Shown one piece after another: positions 43,500-50,494 of a stretch of DNA of 64,000 nt (its first letter is position 1; every line of letters begins with the position of its first letter). Made by a program: the position numbers and the translations under genes. A model generated the notes under the pieces. That model saw only the letters and a program-made list of their open reading frames with translations. It was not told the origin of the DNA and did not search any database. This DNA is from Micropruina glycogenica. Its GTDB lineage: Bacteria; Actinomycetota; Actinomycetes; Propionibacteriales; Propionibacteriaceae. The stretch lies in the NCBI RefSeq assembly GCF_039524395.1, contig NZ_BAAAGO010000001.1, one strand, 5' to 3'.

Positions 43500-43700
43500 T
43501 CGTTGGTTGAGCTTGGCGAAACCCCTGGCCGCAAAGGTCTCGACCAGCTCGACCAGCCAAATCAGCCTCCGCAGTGACCGGGGGAGCGAGACGTTGTGGC
43601 GGTTGCGCAGAGATCCCGGCGTTCGCCGGGATGGCGTGGTGAGGTTCATCATTCCGACGCGCGCCGACGATGTTTGGGGTGTTCGCTGGTCGAGTTGGTC
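43500..43700. repeat. Dispersed palindromes upstream of ffs
   Basis: GGTTGAGCTTGGCGAAACCC with GGTCTCGACCAGCTCGACC (43503-43557), GATCCCGGCGTTCGCCGGGA (43612-43631) and GGTCGAGTTGGTCGAGACC (about 43687-43707). Both repeat families occur. The gap to the SRP RNA has no gene. Confidence 0.8.
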
Positions 43701-43838
43701 GAGACCATGTCTTCGCCATCCCTGCGAAGCCGGCATCTCTCTGGTGCGGTGCGCGGGCGGTGAGATCCCGGATCAACTCCGGGAGGACGGTGAAGACCGT
43801 TGCGGTGAGCCGGCCCTCCGACGTCCCCTACACTGGGG

Positions 43839-43933
43839 GCCAAGGTCCCCGCGCGGCGGTATCTCGCCCAACTCCCCCAGGGTCGAAAGACAGCAAGGGT
43901 AAGTGAGCTCTTCCGGGTGCGCGGGGGCCCCTT
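43839..43933 (+). ncRNA. ffs: Signal recognition particle 4.5S RNA
   Basis: The conserved apical domain is present: CCCCCAGGGTCGAAAGACAG then CAAGGGTAAG, equivalent to the actinobacterial form of the Ffh-binding loop. The ends GGTCCCCGCGC (43844-43854) and GCGCGGGGGCC (43919-43929) pair, with one G-U. A TACACT -10-like box lies at 43829-43834, at the right distance for a start near 43841. Position immediately upstream of dnaX is the usual one in Actinobacteria. The RNA works with Ffh in co-translational membrane targeting. Confidence 0.92.
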
Positions 43934-43997
43934 CGCGTCCGGCCCCGGAATGGTCGTCCGGTCGTAAACTGTCGAGCCCAGCACGTATGGTTCACCC

Positions 43998-46208
43998 GTG
44001 GACGACGAGCGCGACGACGACCTGATCGACGAGTCCGCCCTCTTCGACGAGCCTGAGCCGTTCGAGCAGGACGGCCCCGATCTGTTCGGCATGCTCGACG
44101 AGCCGGACGTCGCGCCCGCTGAGCCAGCCGTTGCGTTCGACACTGAAGAACTTCCCTCCGACGCGGTCGTCGAGGCGCTCGAAGCCGCCCGCGAACCAGC
44201 CCCCGATCCGGCCGCCATGCAGCGCCCCGAAGCCCCGCTGGCGCTCTATCGCCGCTACCGTCCCGACACCTTCGCCGACGTGATCGGCCAAGAGCACGTC
44301 ACCGAGCCGCTGCAGCGGGCGCTGGCCAACAACCGGGTCAACCACGCCTACCTGTTCTCGGGGCCGCGCGGCTGCGGCAAGACCACCTCGGCCCGCATTC
44401 TGGCCCGCGCCCTGAACTGCGCCAGGGGCCCGGCGCCGGTGCCGTGCGGGCAGTGCCAATCGTGCCGCGACCTGGCTCGTGGTGGCCCCGGTTCGATCGA
44501 CGTGATCGAGATCGACGCCGCCAGCCACGGCGGTGTCGACGACGCCCGCGACCTGCGCGAGCGGGCCTTCTTCGCCCCGGTCAGCAGCCGCTACAAGATC
44601 TACATCGTCGACGAGGCGCACATGGTCACCACGGCGGGCTTCAACGCCTTGCTCAAGGTGGTCGAAGAGCCGCCGCCGCACGTCAAGTTCATCTTCGCGA
44701 CCACCGAGCCCGAAAAGGTCATCGGCACGATTCGCTCGCGCACCCATCACTACCCGTTCCGGCTGGTGCCGCCCAAGACCCTGTCGGCGTATCTGGCCAC
44801 GCTGTGCGAGGCCGAGGGGGTCGCCGTCGACGCCGCCGCGTTGCCGCTGGTGGTGCGGGCCGGCGCCGGCTCGGTGCGTGACTCGTTGTCGGTGCTCGAC
44901 CAGTTGCTCGGTGGTGCCGACGAGCAGGGCGTCACGTATCACCAGGCCGCCGCGCTGCTCGGCTACACCCCCGACGTGCTGCTCGACGAGATCGTCGACG
45001 CGTTCGCCGCGGGTGACGCGCACGGCGTGTTCGCCTGCATCGACAAGGTGATCGAGGTTGGGCAAGACCCGCGCCGCTTCGCCGAAGACCTGTTGCGCCG
45101 GTTGCGCGACCTGATCATCGTGGCGGCCGTGCCAGACGCCCTGACCACGGGCCTGGTCGACGTGGCCGCCGACCAGGCCGAACGGCTGCGCGGCCAGGCC
45201 ACCACGCTGGGCCCCGGCGAACTCACCCGGGCCGCCGAGGTGCTCGCCGTCGGGCTCACCGAAATGCGCGGCACCACGGCGCCTCGGCTGCACCTCGAAC
45301 TGATGTGCGCCCGGGTGCTGCTGCCGGCCGCTGACACCCACGAGCGCGGCGTGCACGCGCGGCTCGACCGGCTCGAGCGGCGGCTGCAGATGACCGCCCC
45401 CGAAGCCCAGGGCGACGCAGAACCGCAGCCCAGCCCGGCCGCCGAAGCCCCGACTCGTCGTCCGGTGGCCGAGCCCGCGCCCTCAGCGGCCACGCGACCG
45501 CAGGCCCGGCCGGTGGCGAACCCACCGCAGCCGGCGTCGCAGCAGCAACCCGCAGAACGGCCAGAACCTCGGCCCGCCGTGGCCGAACCGGCTGCCGCTG
45601 AGCCGGTGGCGCAGATGCCCCAACCCGAACCGTCGGCGCCCGAGCCGTCGGTGCCCGAGCCGGCAGAGCCACTGTCGGCGCCGGCCACGGGCGACCAGCT
45701 CAGCACCGTCGACTTCCGCCGGCTGTGGCCAGACATTCTCACCGAGGTGAAGAACCGACGCCGGTTCACCTGGATTCTGCTCAGCCAGAACGCCCACGTG
45801 ATCGACGTGGTCGACGGTGTGCTCAGCCTCGGCATGTCCAACCAGGGGGCCCGTGACAGCTTCGGCCGTGGCGGCAGCGAAGACGTGCTGCGCGAGGCGA
45901 TTCTGCAGGTGATGGCCACCAGCGTGAAGGTTCAGGTGGTCATCGACGCGGGCCAGCCGGCCTCCGACACGCCAGTGCCGGCCCGGGCGGCCACGCCCAG
46001 GCAGGCCGCCCCGGCCCAGTCGAACGCAGCGGCCGAGGCCGCCGCCCAGGCGCGGCAGAACATTCGTCCGACCAGCACCCAGGTCGAACCCCCACCCGTC
46101 GAAGAAGAGCCCAGCCGCGACGACGAGTCGGTCGAAGAAGAGTCGGCCAACCACGATGAGCTGCTGGCCAAGCACCTGGGTGCCGAGTTGATCGCAGAAG
46201 AAGACTGA
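43998..46208 (+). CDS. dnaX: DNA polymerase III subunits gamma/tau
   Basis: Clamp-loader ATPase and polymerase-organising subunit, 736 residues from GTG 43998. The AAA+ core begins near residue 79 (LALYRRYRPDTFADVIGQEH), with Walker A GPRGCGKTTSAR, zinc-finger cysteines in CARGPAPVPCGQCQSC, Walker B YIVDEAHM and sensor IFATTEPEKV. A Pro/Ala/Glu-rich linker (about 465-570) and a tau-like C-terminal domain follow (VDFRRLWPDILTEVKNRRRF). Unusually, about 70 acidic residues (DDERDDDLIDESALFDEPEP) precede the core. If ATG 44217 is the real start that extension is absent, but its composition looks coding. Operon with ybaB and recR. Confidence 0.95.
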   Translation: MDDERDDDLIDESALFDEPEPFEQDGPDLFGMLDEPDVAPAEPAVAFDTEELPSDAVVEALEAAREPAPDPAAMQRPEAPLALYRRYRPDTFADVIGQEHVTEPLQRALANNRVNHAYLFSGPRGCGKTTSARILARALNCARGPAPVPCGQCQSCRDLARGGPGSIDVIEIDAASHGGVDDARDLRERAFFAPVSSRYKIYIVDEAHMVTTAGFNALLKVVEEPPPHVKFIFATTEPEKVIGTIRSRTHHYPFRLVPPKTLSAYLATLCEAEGVAVDAAALPLVVRAGAGSVRDSLSVLDQLLGGADEQGVTYHQAAALLGYTPDVLLDEIVDAFAAGDAHGVFACIDKVIEVGQDPRRFAEDLLRRLRDLIIVAAVPDALTTGLVDVAADQAERLRGQATTLGPGELTRAAEVLAVGLTEMRGTTAPRLHLELMCARVLLPAADTHERGVHARLDRLERRLQMTAPEAQGDAEPQPSPAAEAPTRRPVAEPAPSAATRPQARPVANPPQPASQQQPAERPEPRPAVAEPAAAEPVAQMPQPEPSAPEPSVPEPAEPLSAPATGDQLSTVDFRRLWPDILTEVKNRRRFTWILLSQNAHVIDVVDGVLSLGMSNQGARDSFGRGGSEDVLREAILQVMATSVKVQVVIDAGQPASDTPVPARAATPRQAAPAQSNAAAEAAAQARQNIRPTSTQVEPPPVEEEPSRDDESVEEESANHDELLAKHLGAELIAEED

Positions 46209-46249
46209 GAGCACCACTAGGCTGAAGTGCCTGATCGATTGGAGACGTG

Positions 46250-46573
46250 ATGTTCGGCGAACAGGGTTTCGACATGAATGCGCTGCTGGCGCAGGCCCAG
46301 GCCATGCAGTCGCAGATCGCCCGAGCCCAAGAAGAACTGGCCGCCAAGCAGGTGCTCGGATCGGCCGGCGGTGACCTGGTGCAGGTCACCGTCAACGGGG
46401 CCGGCGAGCTGTTGAAGGTCGACATCAAGCCCGAGGCGTGGGACGAAGACGATCCGTCCACCCTGGGCGACCTCATCGTTGCCGCCGTGCGCGATGCGAA
46501 CAAGAAGGTCGCGATTCTGACCGAGACCTCCATGCCGCAGCTGCCGGACCTCGGCGGACTGACCGGCCAGTAA
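46250..46573 (+). CDS. ybaB: YbaB/EbfC-family nucleoid-associated protein
   Basis: A 107-residue DNA-binding dimer, the usual neighbour of dnaX and recR. The N-terminal helix MNALLAQAQAMQSQIARAQE, AAKQVLGSAGGDLVQVTVNG, AGELLKVDIKPEAWDEDDPS and LGDLIVAAVRDANKKVAILT align along the whole family. ATG 46250 follows GGAGA by four bases; GTG 46247 is in frame next to it. Downstream, recR starts 12 bases after the stop. Confidence 0.95.
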   Translation: MFGEQGFDMNALLAQAQAMQSQIARAQEELAAKQVLGSAGGDLVQVTVNGAGELLKVDIKPEAWDEDDPSTLGDLIVAAVRDANKKVAILTETSMPQLPDLGGLTGQ

Positions 46574-46585
46574 GGCACGACAGAG

Positions 46586-47203
46586 GTGTTCGAAGGCCCG
46601 ATTCAAGACCTGATCGACGAGCTGGCCCGGCTGCCCGGCATCGGGCCGAAGGGTGCCCAGCGCATCGCGTTTCACATTCTCACCGCCGACAAAACCGACG
46701 TCGAACGGCTGGCCGACTCGCTGCGGCACGTGGCTGAGAACGTGCGGTTCTGCGAACGCTGCTTCAACATCTCAGAGGCCGACACCTGCCGCATCTGCCG
46801 TGATCCCCGCCGCGACCAGACCGCCATCTGCGTGGTGGAGGAGTCGAAAGACGTCATGGCCATCGAGCGCACCAACGAGTTTCGCGGCCTGTACCACGTG
46901 CTCGGCGGCGCGATCTCGCCGATCGACAACGTGGGGCCGGGCGACCTGCACATTCGCGAGCTGGTCATTCGGCTGGGCGACGGCACGGTCACCGAGGTGA
47001 TTCTGGCCACCGACCCCAACCTCGAAGGCGAAGCCACCGCCACGTACTTGTCGCGGCTGATCGTGCCCATGGGGGTCACGGTGTCGAGGCTGGCGTCCGG
47101 GCTGCCGGTGGGCGGCGACCTCGAGTACGCCGACGAGGTGACGCTGGGTCGGGCGTTCCAGGGCCGGCGCCGACTCGGCGACCCGGCCACAGCTCGTGGC
47201 TGA
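46586..47203 (+). CDS. recR: Recombination protein RecR
   Basis: A 205-residue ring-forming protein of RecF(O)R gap repair. GTG start (MFEGPIQDLIDELARLPGIG). Domains in order: helix-hairpin-helix (LARLPGIGPKGAQRIAFHIL), C4 zinc finger (FCERCFNISEADTCRICRDP), Toprim (ICVVEESKDVMAIERTNEF...YHVLGG, then ATDPNLEGEATATYLSRLI) and the C-terminal Walker-B-like GVTVSRLASGLPVGGDLEY. All metal and Toprim acidic residues are present. It overlaps the HAD gene by eight bases. Confidence 0.97.
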   Translation: MFEGPIQDLIDELARLPGIGPKGAQRIAFHILTADKTDVERLADSLRHVAENVRFCERCFNISEADTCRICRDPRRDQTAICVVEESKDVMAIERTNEFRGLYHVLGGAISPIDNVGPGDLHIRELVIRLGDGTVTEVILATDPNLEGEATATYLSRLIVPMGVTVSRLASGLPVGGDLEYADEVTLGRAFQGRRRLGDPATARG

Positions 47204-48059
47204 CCAGCCCGCTTTCACGGGGCGTCCGCCGGCCACGATTCGGCTGGTCAGCTCAGACATGGACAACACCATGCTCACCCACGGCTACACGATTTCGCCG
47301 CGGGTGCGTGAGGCGATGCGCGCCTGCCGTGACGCGGGCATCACCATCGCCCCCAACACCGGACGACAGCACCTGCGGTTGGCTGCGTTGCTGGCCGAGC
47401 AGGGTGGTCCGATCGGTCCGGCGGTCACCAACAACGGCGCGGTCGGGGTCGATCTGACCACGAACGAGATCCTGTTCGAAGAACTGATCGACGTCGAGGC
47501 CCAGCAGCAACTCGGCGAGCGGCTGAGCGCGGAGTTGCCCGACGCCCGGTTCTGGGCGCTGCGCAGTGGTGGTCACGATTCGGCGCTGCAACTCGGCTAT
47601 CGCGGGCTGATGAGTGAGTCCGAGATTCTGTTCGGCGGGCCGCTCGGTGACGAGGGAACGCTTGCCGAGGTGCTCGCCGTGCCTGCGATCAAGCTGATCA
47701 TTCGGCACCCCGAGTTGCCGCCCCACCCCTTGCTGCACGTCATTCAGGGCTTGGGACTCGACGGCTTCCACGCCACCACGTCAGGGGCGCCGTTCGTCGA
47801 GGTGCAGGGTGCAGGGGTCACCAAGGCGTCCGGCATCGCCCGGCTCGCCGCAGTGCTCGGGTTCGAGTCGCACGAGGTGCTGGGCATCGGCGACGAACTC
47901 AACGACATCGAAATGATTCGCTGGGCGGGCTACGGCGTCGCGATGGGTAACGCGCTGCCCGAGGTGCGGCGGGCGGCCCACGCGGTGACCGCCCACCACG
48001 AACACGACGGCCTGGCGTTGGTGCTCGAGGCGCTCGTGACCGAAGTCACAGCCTCCTGA
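47196..48059 (+). CDS. HAD-superfamily (Cof-type) phosphatase
   Basis: A 287-residue sugar- or nucleotide-phosphate phosphatase. Motif I SDMDNTMLTHG (nucleophile Asp in DxDxT), motif II NTGRQHLR, motif III Lys in GAGVTKASGIARLAAVLGF, and motif IV GIGDELNDIEMIRWAGYGVA give a complete type-IIB HAD site. GTG 47196 lies inside the recR 3' end, so it is translationally coupled, a common arrangement without known functional link. Substrate cannot be told. Confidence 0.9.
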   Translation: MADQPAFTGRPPATIRLVSSDMDNTMLTHGYTISPRVREAMRACRDAGITIAPNTGRQHLRLAALLAEQGGPIGPAVTNNGAVGVDLTTNEILFEELIDVEAQQQLGERLSAELPDARFWALRSGGHDSALQLGYRGLMSESEILFGGPLGDEGTLAEVLAVPAIKLIIRHPELPPHPLLHVIQGLGLDGFHATTSGAPFVEVQGAGVTKASGIARLAAVLGFESHEVLGIGDELNDIEMIRWAGYGVAMGNALPEVRRAAHAVTAHHEHDGLALVLEALVTEVTAS

Positions 48060-48124
48060 CAGTTGATCGCCGCGGATCGGCGCGCACTATGGAAGCACGT
48101 CTTCGAGGCATTAAGGAGTTATTG

Positions 48125-48520
48125 ATGGGTCCCAGGGGTGGTGGCGGAGGCTTCGGCTTTCTGCACATGATCGGCGGTCTGATCGGCATGGCGTTGTTCT
48201 TCGCCGTGCTGCTGGGCTTGGCCGCGCTGGTTTACAAGATCGCGGTCAAGAAGGGTTGGGTGAAGCGGCACCACCGCGGCCCGCACGGGCACCGGCCCGA
48301 GCCGGGCGGCCCCCCGCAGCACCACCCCGGCGACGCGCTGCGCATTCTCGACGAGCGGCTGGCCCGCGGCGAGATCGAGATCGACGACTACAAGGCCCGA
48401 CGCGACGCCCTGACCGGCAACAGCTTCCCGCCCTTCCACCAGCCGCCGCACCCCGAGCCCCCGCACCCCGCGGACGGCCCGAAGCCTGCCGGCCCGGCCG
48501 AGGACGGTGCGGCGCAGTGA
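48125..48520 (+). CDS. SHOCT-domain membrane protein
   Basis: A 131-residue protein. ATG 48125 has AAGGAG six bases upstream. Gly-rich N-terminus, one transmembrane helix (MIGGLIGMALFFAVLLGLAA, residues 16-38), then a basic/His-rich stretch, then the SHOCT motif ALRILDERLARGEIEIDDYK, ARRDAL. The tail is rich in Pro and His (PFHQPPHPEPPHPADGP). SHOCT modules occur at the ends of many proteins as oligomerisation tags; the function is unknown. A strong terminator follows 50 bases downstream. Confidence 0.85.
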   Translation: MGPRGGGGGFGFLHMIGGLIGMALFFAVLLGLAALVYKIAVKKGWVKRHHRGPHGHRPEPGGPPQHHPGDALRILDERLARGEIEIDDYKARRDALTGNSFPPFHQPPHPEPPHPADGPKPAGPAEDGAAQ

Positions 48521-48574
48521 GGCTTCCAGAGCTCCGCTGAGCGGTCGGACTGAGGAGCCGTGCAGAACCTGAAG

Positions 48575-48612
48575 GATCGTGGCCCGACTACGGGCCACGA
48601 TCTTTCTCCTTT
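48575..48612 (+). terminator. Rho-independent terminator after the SHOCT gene
   Basis: A perfect 12-bp stem, GATCGTGGCCCG and CGGGCCACGATC, with an ACTA loop (48575-48602) followed by TTTCTCCTTT. It closes the transcription unit that ends with the SHOCT gene. The following 220 bases (48613-48824) hold no gene that I can support. Confidence 0.85.
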
Positions 48613-48824
48613 CGCCGAGATGCATCCGGTTCGTGCTCGGCACGGGACCGGTTCCGAACCACCGCAACCAAGGCGGGTCTTGACCGTTGCCGGCATCTGT
48701 CACTCGTGCCATGAAGACGAAACTGGTGCCGCGATATAGCACGGCAGTAGTCACCGAATCCGGCACTGAACACTGATGCCGGCATCGCGTGCCGCTGAGA
48801 CCCTGCCGATGGGGTTGACCACAG

Positions 48825-48892
48825 GCCTTGGCCTCGACCAGGGGTCTCGAGCTCGACCAGCGGGTCCTGACTAGCTCGACCAGCGAGGTCTC
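48825..48892. repeat. Dispersed GGTCGAG-type palindromes
   Basis: Three partial copies in a row: CTCGACCAGGGGTCTCGAG, GCTCGACCAGCGGGTC and AGCTCGACCAGCGAGG. Second dispersed-repeat family, at the 3' end of the DUF1801 gene. Confidence 0.75.
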
Positions 48893-49238
48893 AGCTCGCT
48901 CGGCGCTCGACCACTGCGTGGGCGATGCGGCTGATCAGTTGCTCGGGCAGCGGCTCGGCATGCACCAGCGCCACGCTGTCTTTGCTGCGCCGTAGCGGCT
49001 TCACCTCGGCCTCGAGGTCGTTGTCGAAAACCGGCACCGGGTACAGCCCGATGTGCTTCTTCCAGCCGGCGAAGTGCAATCCGTAGCGGCCGTCGACCAT
49101 GATCGCGGCGATGCCGTAGCGCATCTTCTGCTCGCCCTGGGGCATGGCCGCCAGCAACAGCTCGCGCACCCGCAGCAGCCTCTCGCGCACGGGCGCTTCG
49201 AAACCGGCGATGTAGTCGTCCACCGTTTGATCGGCCAT
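48891..49238 (-). CDS. DUF1801 (YdhG-like) protein
   Basis: A 115-residue small cytosolic protein. ATG 49238 follows AAGGAGG with spacing of about seven. It reads VDDYIAGFEAPVRERLLRVR, MPQGEQKMRYGIAAIMVDGR and YGLHFAGWKKHIGLYPVPVF, the MxYGxP...AGxKxHxxLY pattern of DUF1801/YdhG proteins. RRSKDSVALVHAEPLPEQLI closes the fold. Members have an iron-chaperone-like (frataxin-related) or unknown role. Its end lies in a dispersed repeat. Confidence 0.88.
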   Translation of the reverse strand: MADQTVDDYIAGFEAPVRERLLRVRELLLAAMPQGEQKMRYGIAAIMVDGRYGLHFAGWKKHIGLYPVPVFDNDLEAEVKPLRRSKDSVALVHAEPLPEQLISRIAHAVVERRAS

Positions 49239-49338
49239 CGCCGAACCTCCTTCGACCCCGCGATCGTCTCACGAGTCGCGCGCGCAACCCGCCGCCGCCC
49301 GTCCGATTCGCCGACGACCTGCGTGCTACGTTCACCGC

Positions 49339-50175
49339 ATGGCGAACCCGCACCCCAGGGACCTGCCGGCCGAACCGTCTGTGCCACAGTCATGGACCTA
49401 CGCCTGGATCGTGGTGAACACCCTTGTCGCAATGGTGCTGGGCACCGGCATCACGGTGCTGCTGCACGAACTCGCCCACTGGGTGACGGGTGCCGCTCTG
49501 GGTTCGCAGGCCACCCTGTTCGCCTTCGGCGTCACCTATCACCCGCCGCTCACCGGTACCGCCGCCGCCGGCGCAGCGGCCGCCGGCCCCGTGGCAAGCC
49601 TGGTGATCGGCTCGGTGATGCAGGTGCTGCAGCCCTTTCGCTTTCGGGGCGACTTCGCCCACCTGTTGTGGATCTGGGTGGCCGTCACGTCGCTGATGCA
49701 GGCTGCTGTGTACCTGGCGATCACGCCCTATGGCGGTGACGTCGCCACGATCGTGCGCGAACTGAGCCTGCCCGCCTGGTCGGCCTGGGTCGCGGTCGCC
49801 GTCGGCGTGGCGGCTATGCTCGGCGTCGCGCACCAGTGGGCGATTCACTCGGTGCGGCTGTGCGGGCGTGACCTCACCCGGCTGCGGTGCTTCAGTGGGT
49901 ACCCGTGGCTGATCGGCGCGGCGATTCTGGTCGGTCTCGCCGCAGTCACCACCGATCTGTCGGGCATGCCGTTCACCGATCGCGAACGCGCCGTGGTGCT
50001 GGTGGCAGCCGTGGCACAGACGGTGTTCGCCCCCCTGTCGTTGCTGATCGTCCGGTGGGTCAACGAACTCGAGGAGCCGCTGCTGGTGAAGCCCGTGCCC
50101 TGGGTCGGGCTTGTCGCCTGCGTCGGTCTCATCGGCTTCAACCTGGCGATCGGTGGCGGGCTCGTTCTCGGCTGA
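49339..50175 (+). CDS. Membrane metalloprotease-like protein (HExxH, M50-like)
   Basis: A 278-residue protein with seven or so hydrophobic helices. TVLLHELAHWVTGAALGSQA contains HELAH, a zinc-binding HExxH motif placed at the end of the first helix as in site-2-protease-like membrane enzymes. The partner Asp that completes the M50 site would be expected after several helices (candidate ITPYGGDVATIVREL). GTAAAGAAAAGPVASLVIGS is a glycine/alanine-rich second helix as in many M50 members. Activity is plausible but substrate unknown. Precedes the ileS leader; a 12-bp inverted repeat (50189-50275) lies after its stop. Confidence 0.75.
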   Translation: MANPHPRDLPAEPSVPQSWTYAWIVVNTLVAMVLGTGITVLLHELAHWVTGAALGSQATLFAFGVTYHPPLTGTAAAGAAAAGPVASLVIGSVMQVLQPFRFRGDFAHLLWIWVAVTSLMQAAVYLAITPYGGDVATIVRELSLPAWSAWVAVAVGVAAMLGVAHQWAIHSVRLCGRDLTRLRCFSGYPWLIGAAILVGLAAVTTDLSGMPFTDRERAVVLVAAVAQTVFAPLSLLIVRWVNELEEPLLVKPVPWVGLVACVGLIGFNLAIGGGLVLG

Positions 50176-50280
50176 TCGGCACCGTCGTCGGATTCTGAAA
50201 TCGTTCTGGTTGTTGAACCTCGACCCGGCGTGTCTGGCCCCTTCGCGTCCACGCGAATGCACTTTTCAGAATCCGGCGGC

Positions 50281-50490
50281 TACCATGGACGACTGTCGCA
50301 AGGCATTGATGGGGCCATCACCCCGGAGTTGCCGGAAGAACGGCGGGTTCGCCCGCTCACTAGAACCGGCCGCGGCGAGCAAGAGCGGGTCGTCCGACGT
50401 GGCGGCCAAGAAGGGTGGTACCGCGGGGTCCGCCTCGTCCCTTCGTCCCCTGACCGGGCCAGTCCGGTCGGAGCTGTCGACGAAGGAATG
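50281..50490 (+). promoter_or_regulatory. Ile T-box riboswitch, translational type with ultrashort specifier stem
   Basis: GGGG-CCATCA-CCCC (50311-50324) is a small hairpin whose loop holds the isoleucine codon ATC (50317-50319), as expected of an ultrashort Stem I. CGGAGTTGCCGGAAGAACGG follows. The T-box sequence AAGAAGGGTGGTACCGCGG (50409-50427) would pair with the uncharged tRNA-Ile 3' end. CTTCGTC (50441-50447) is complementary to GACGAAG (50479-50485), which overlaps the ileS ribosome site AAGGA, so uncharged tRNA should open translation instead of stopping termination. Confidence 0.9.
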
Positions 50491-50494
50491 ACCG

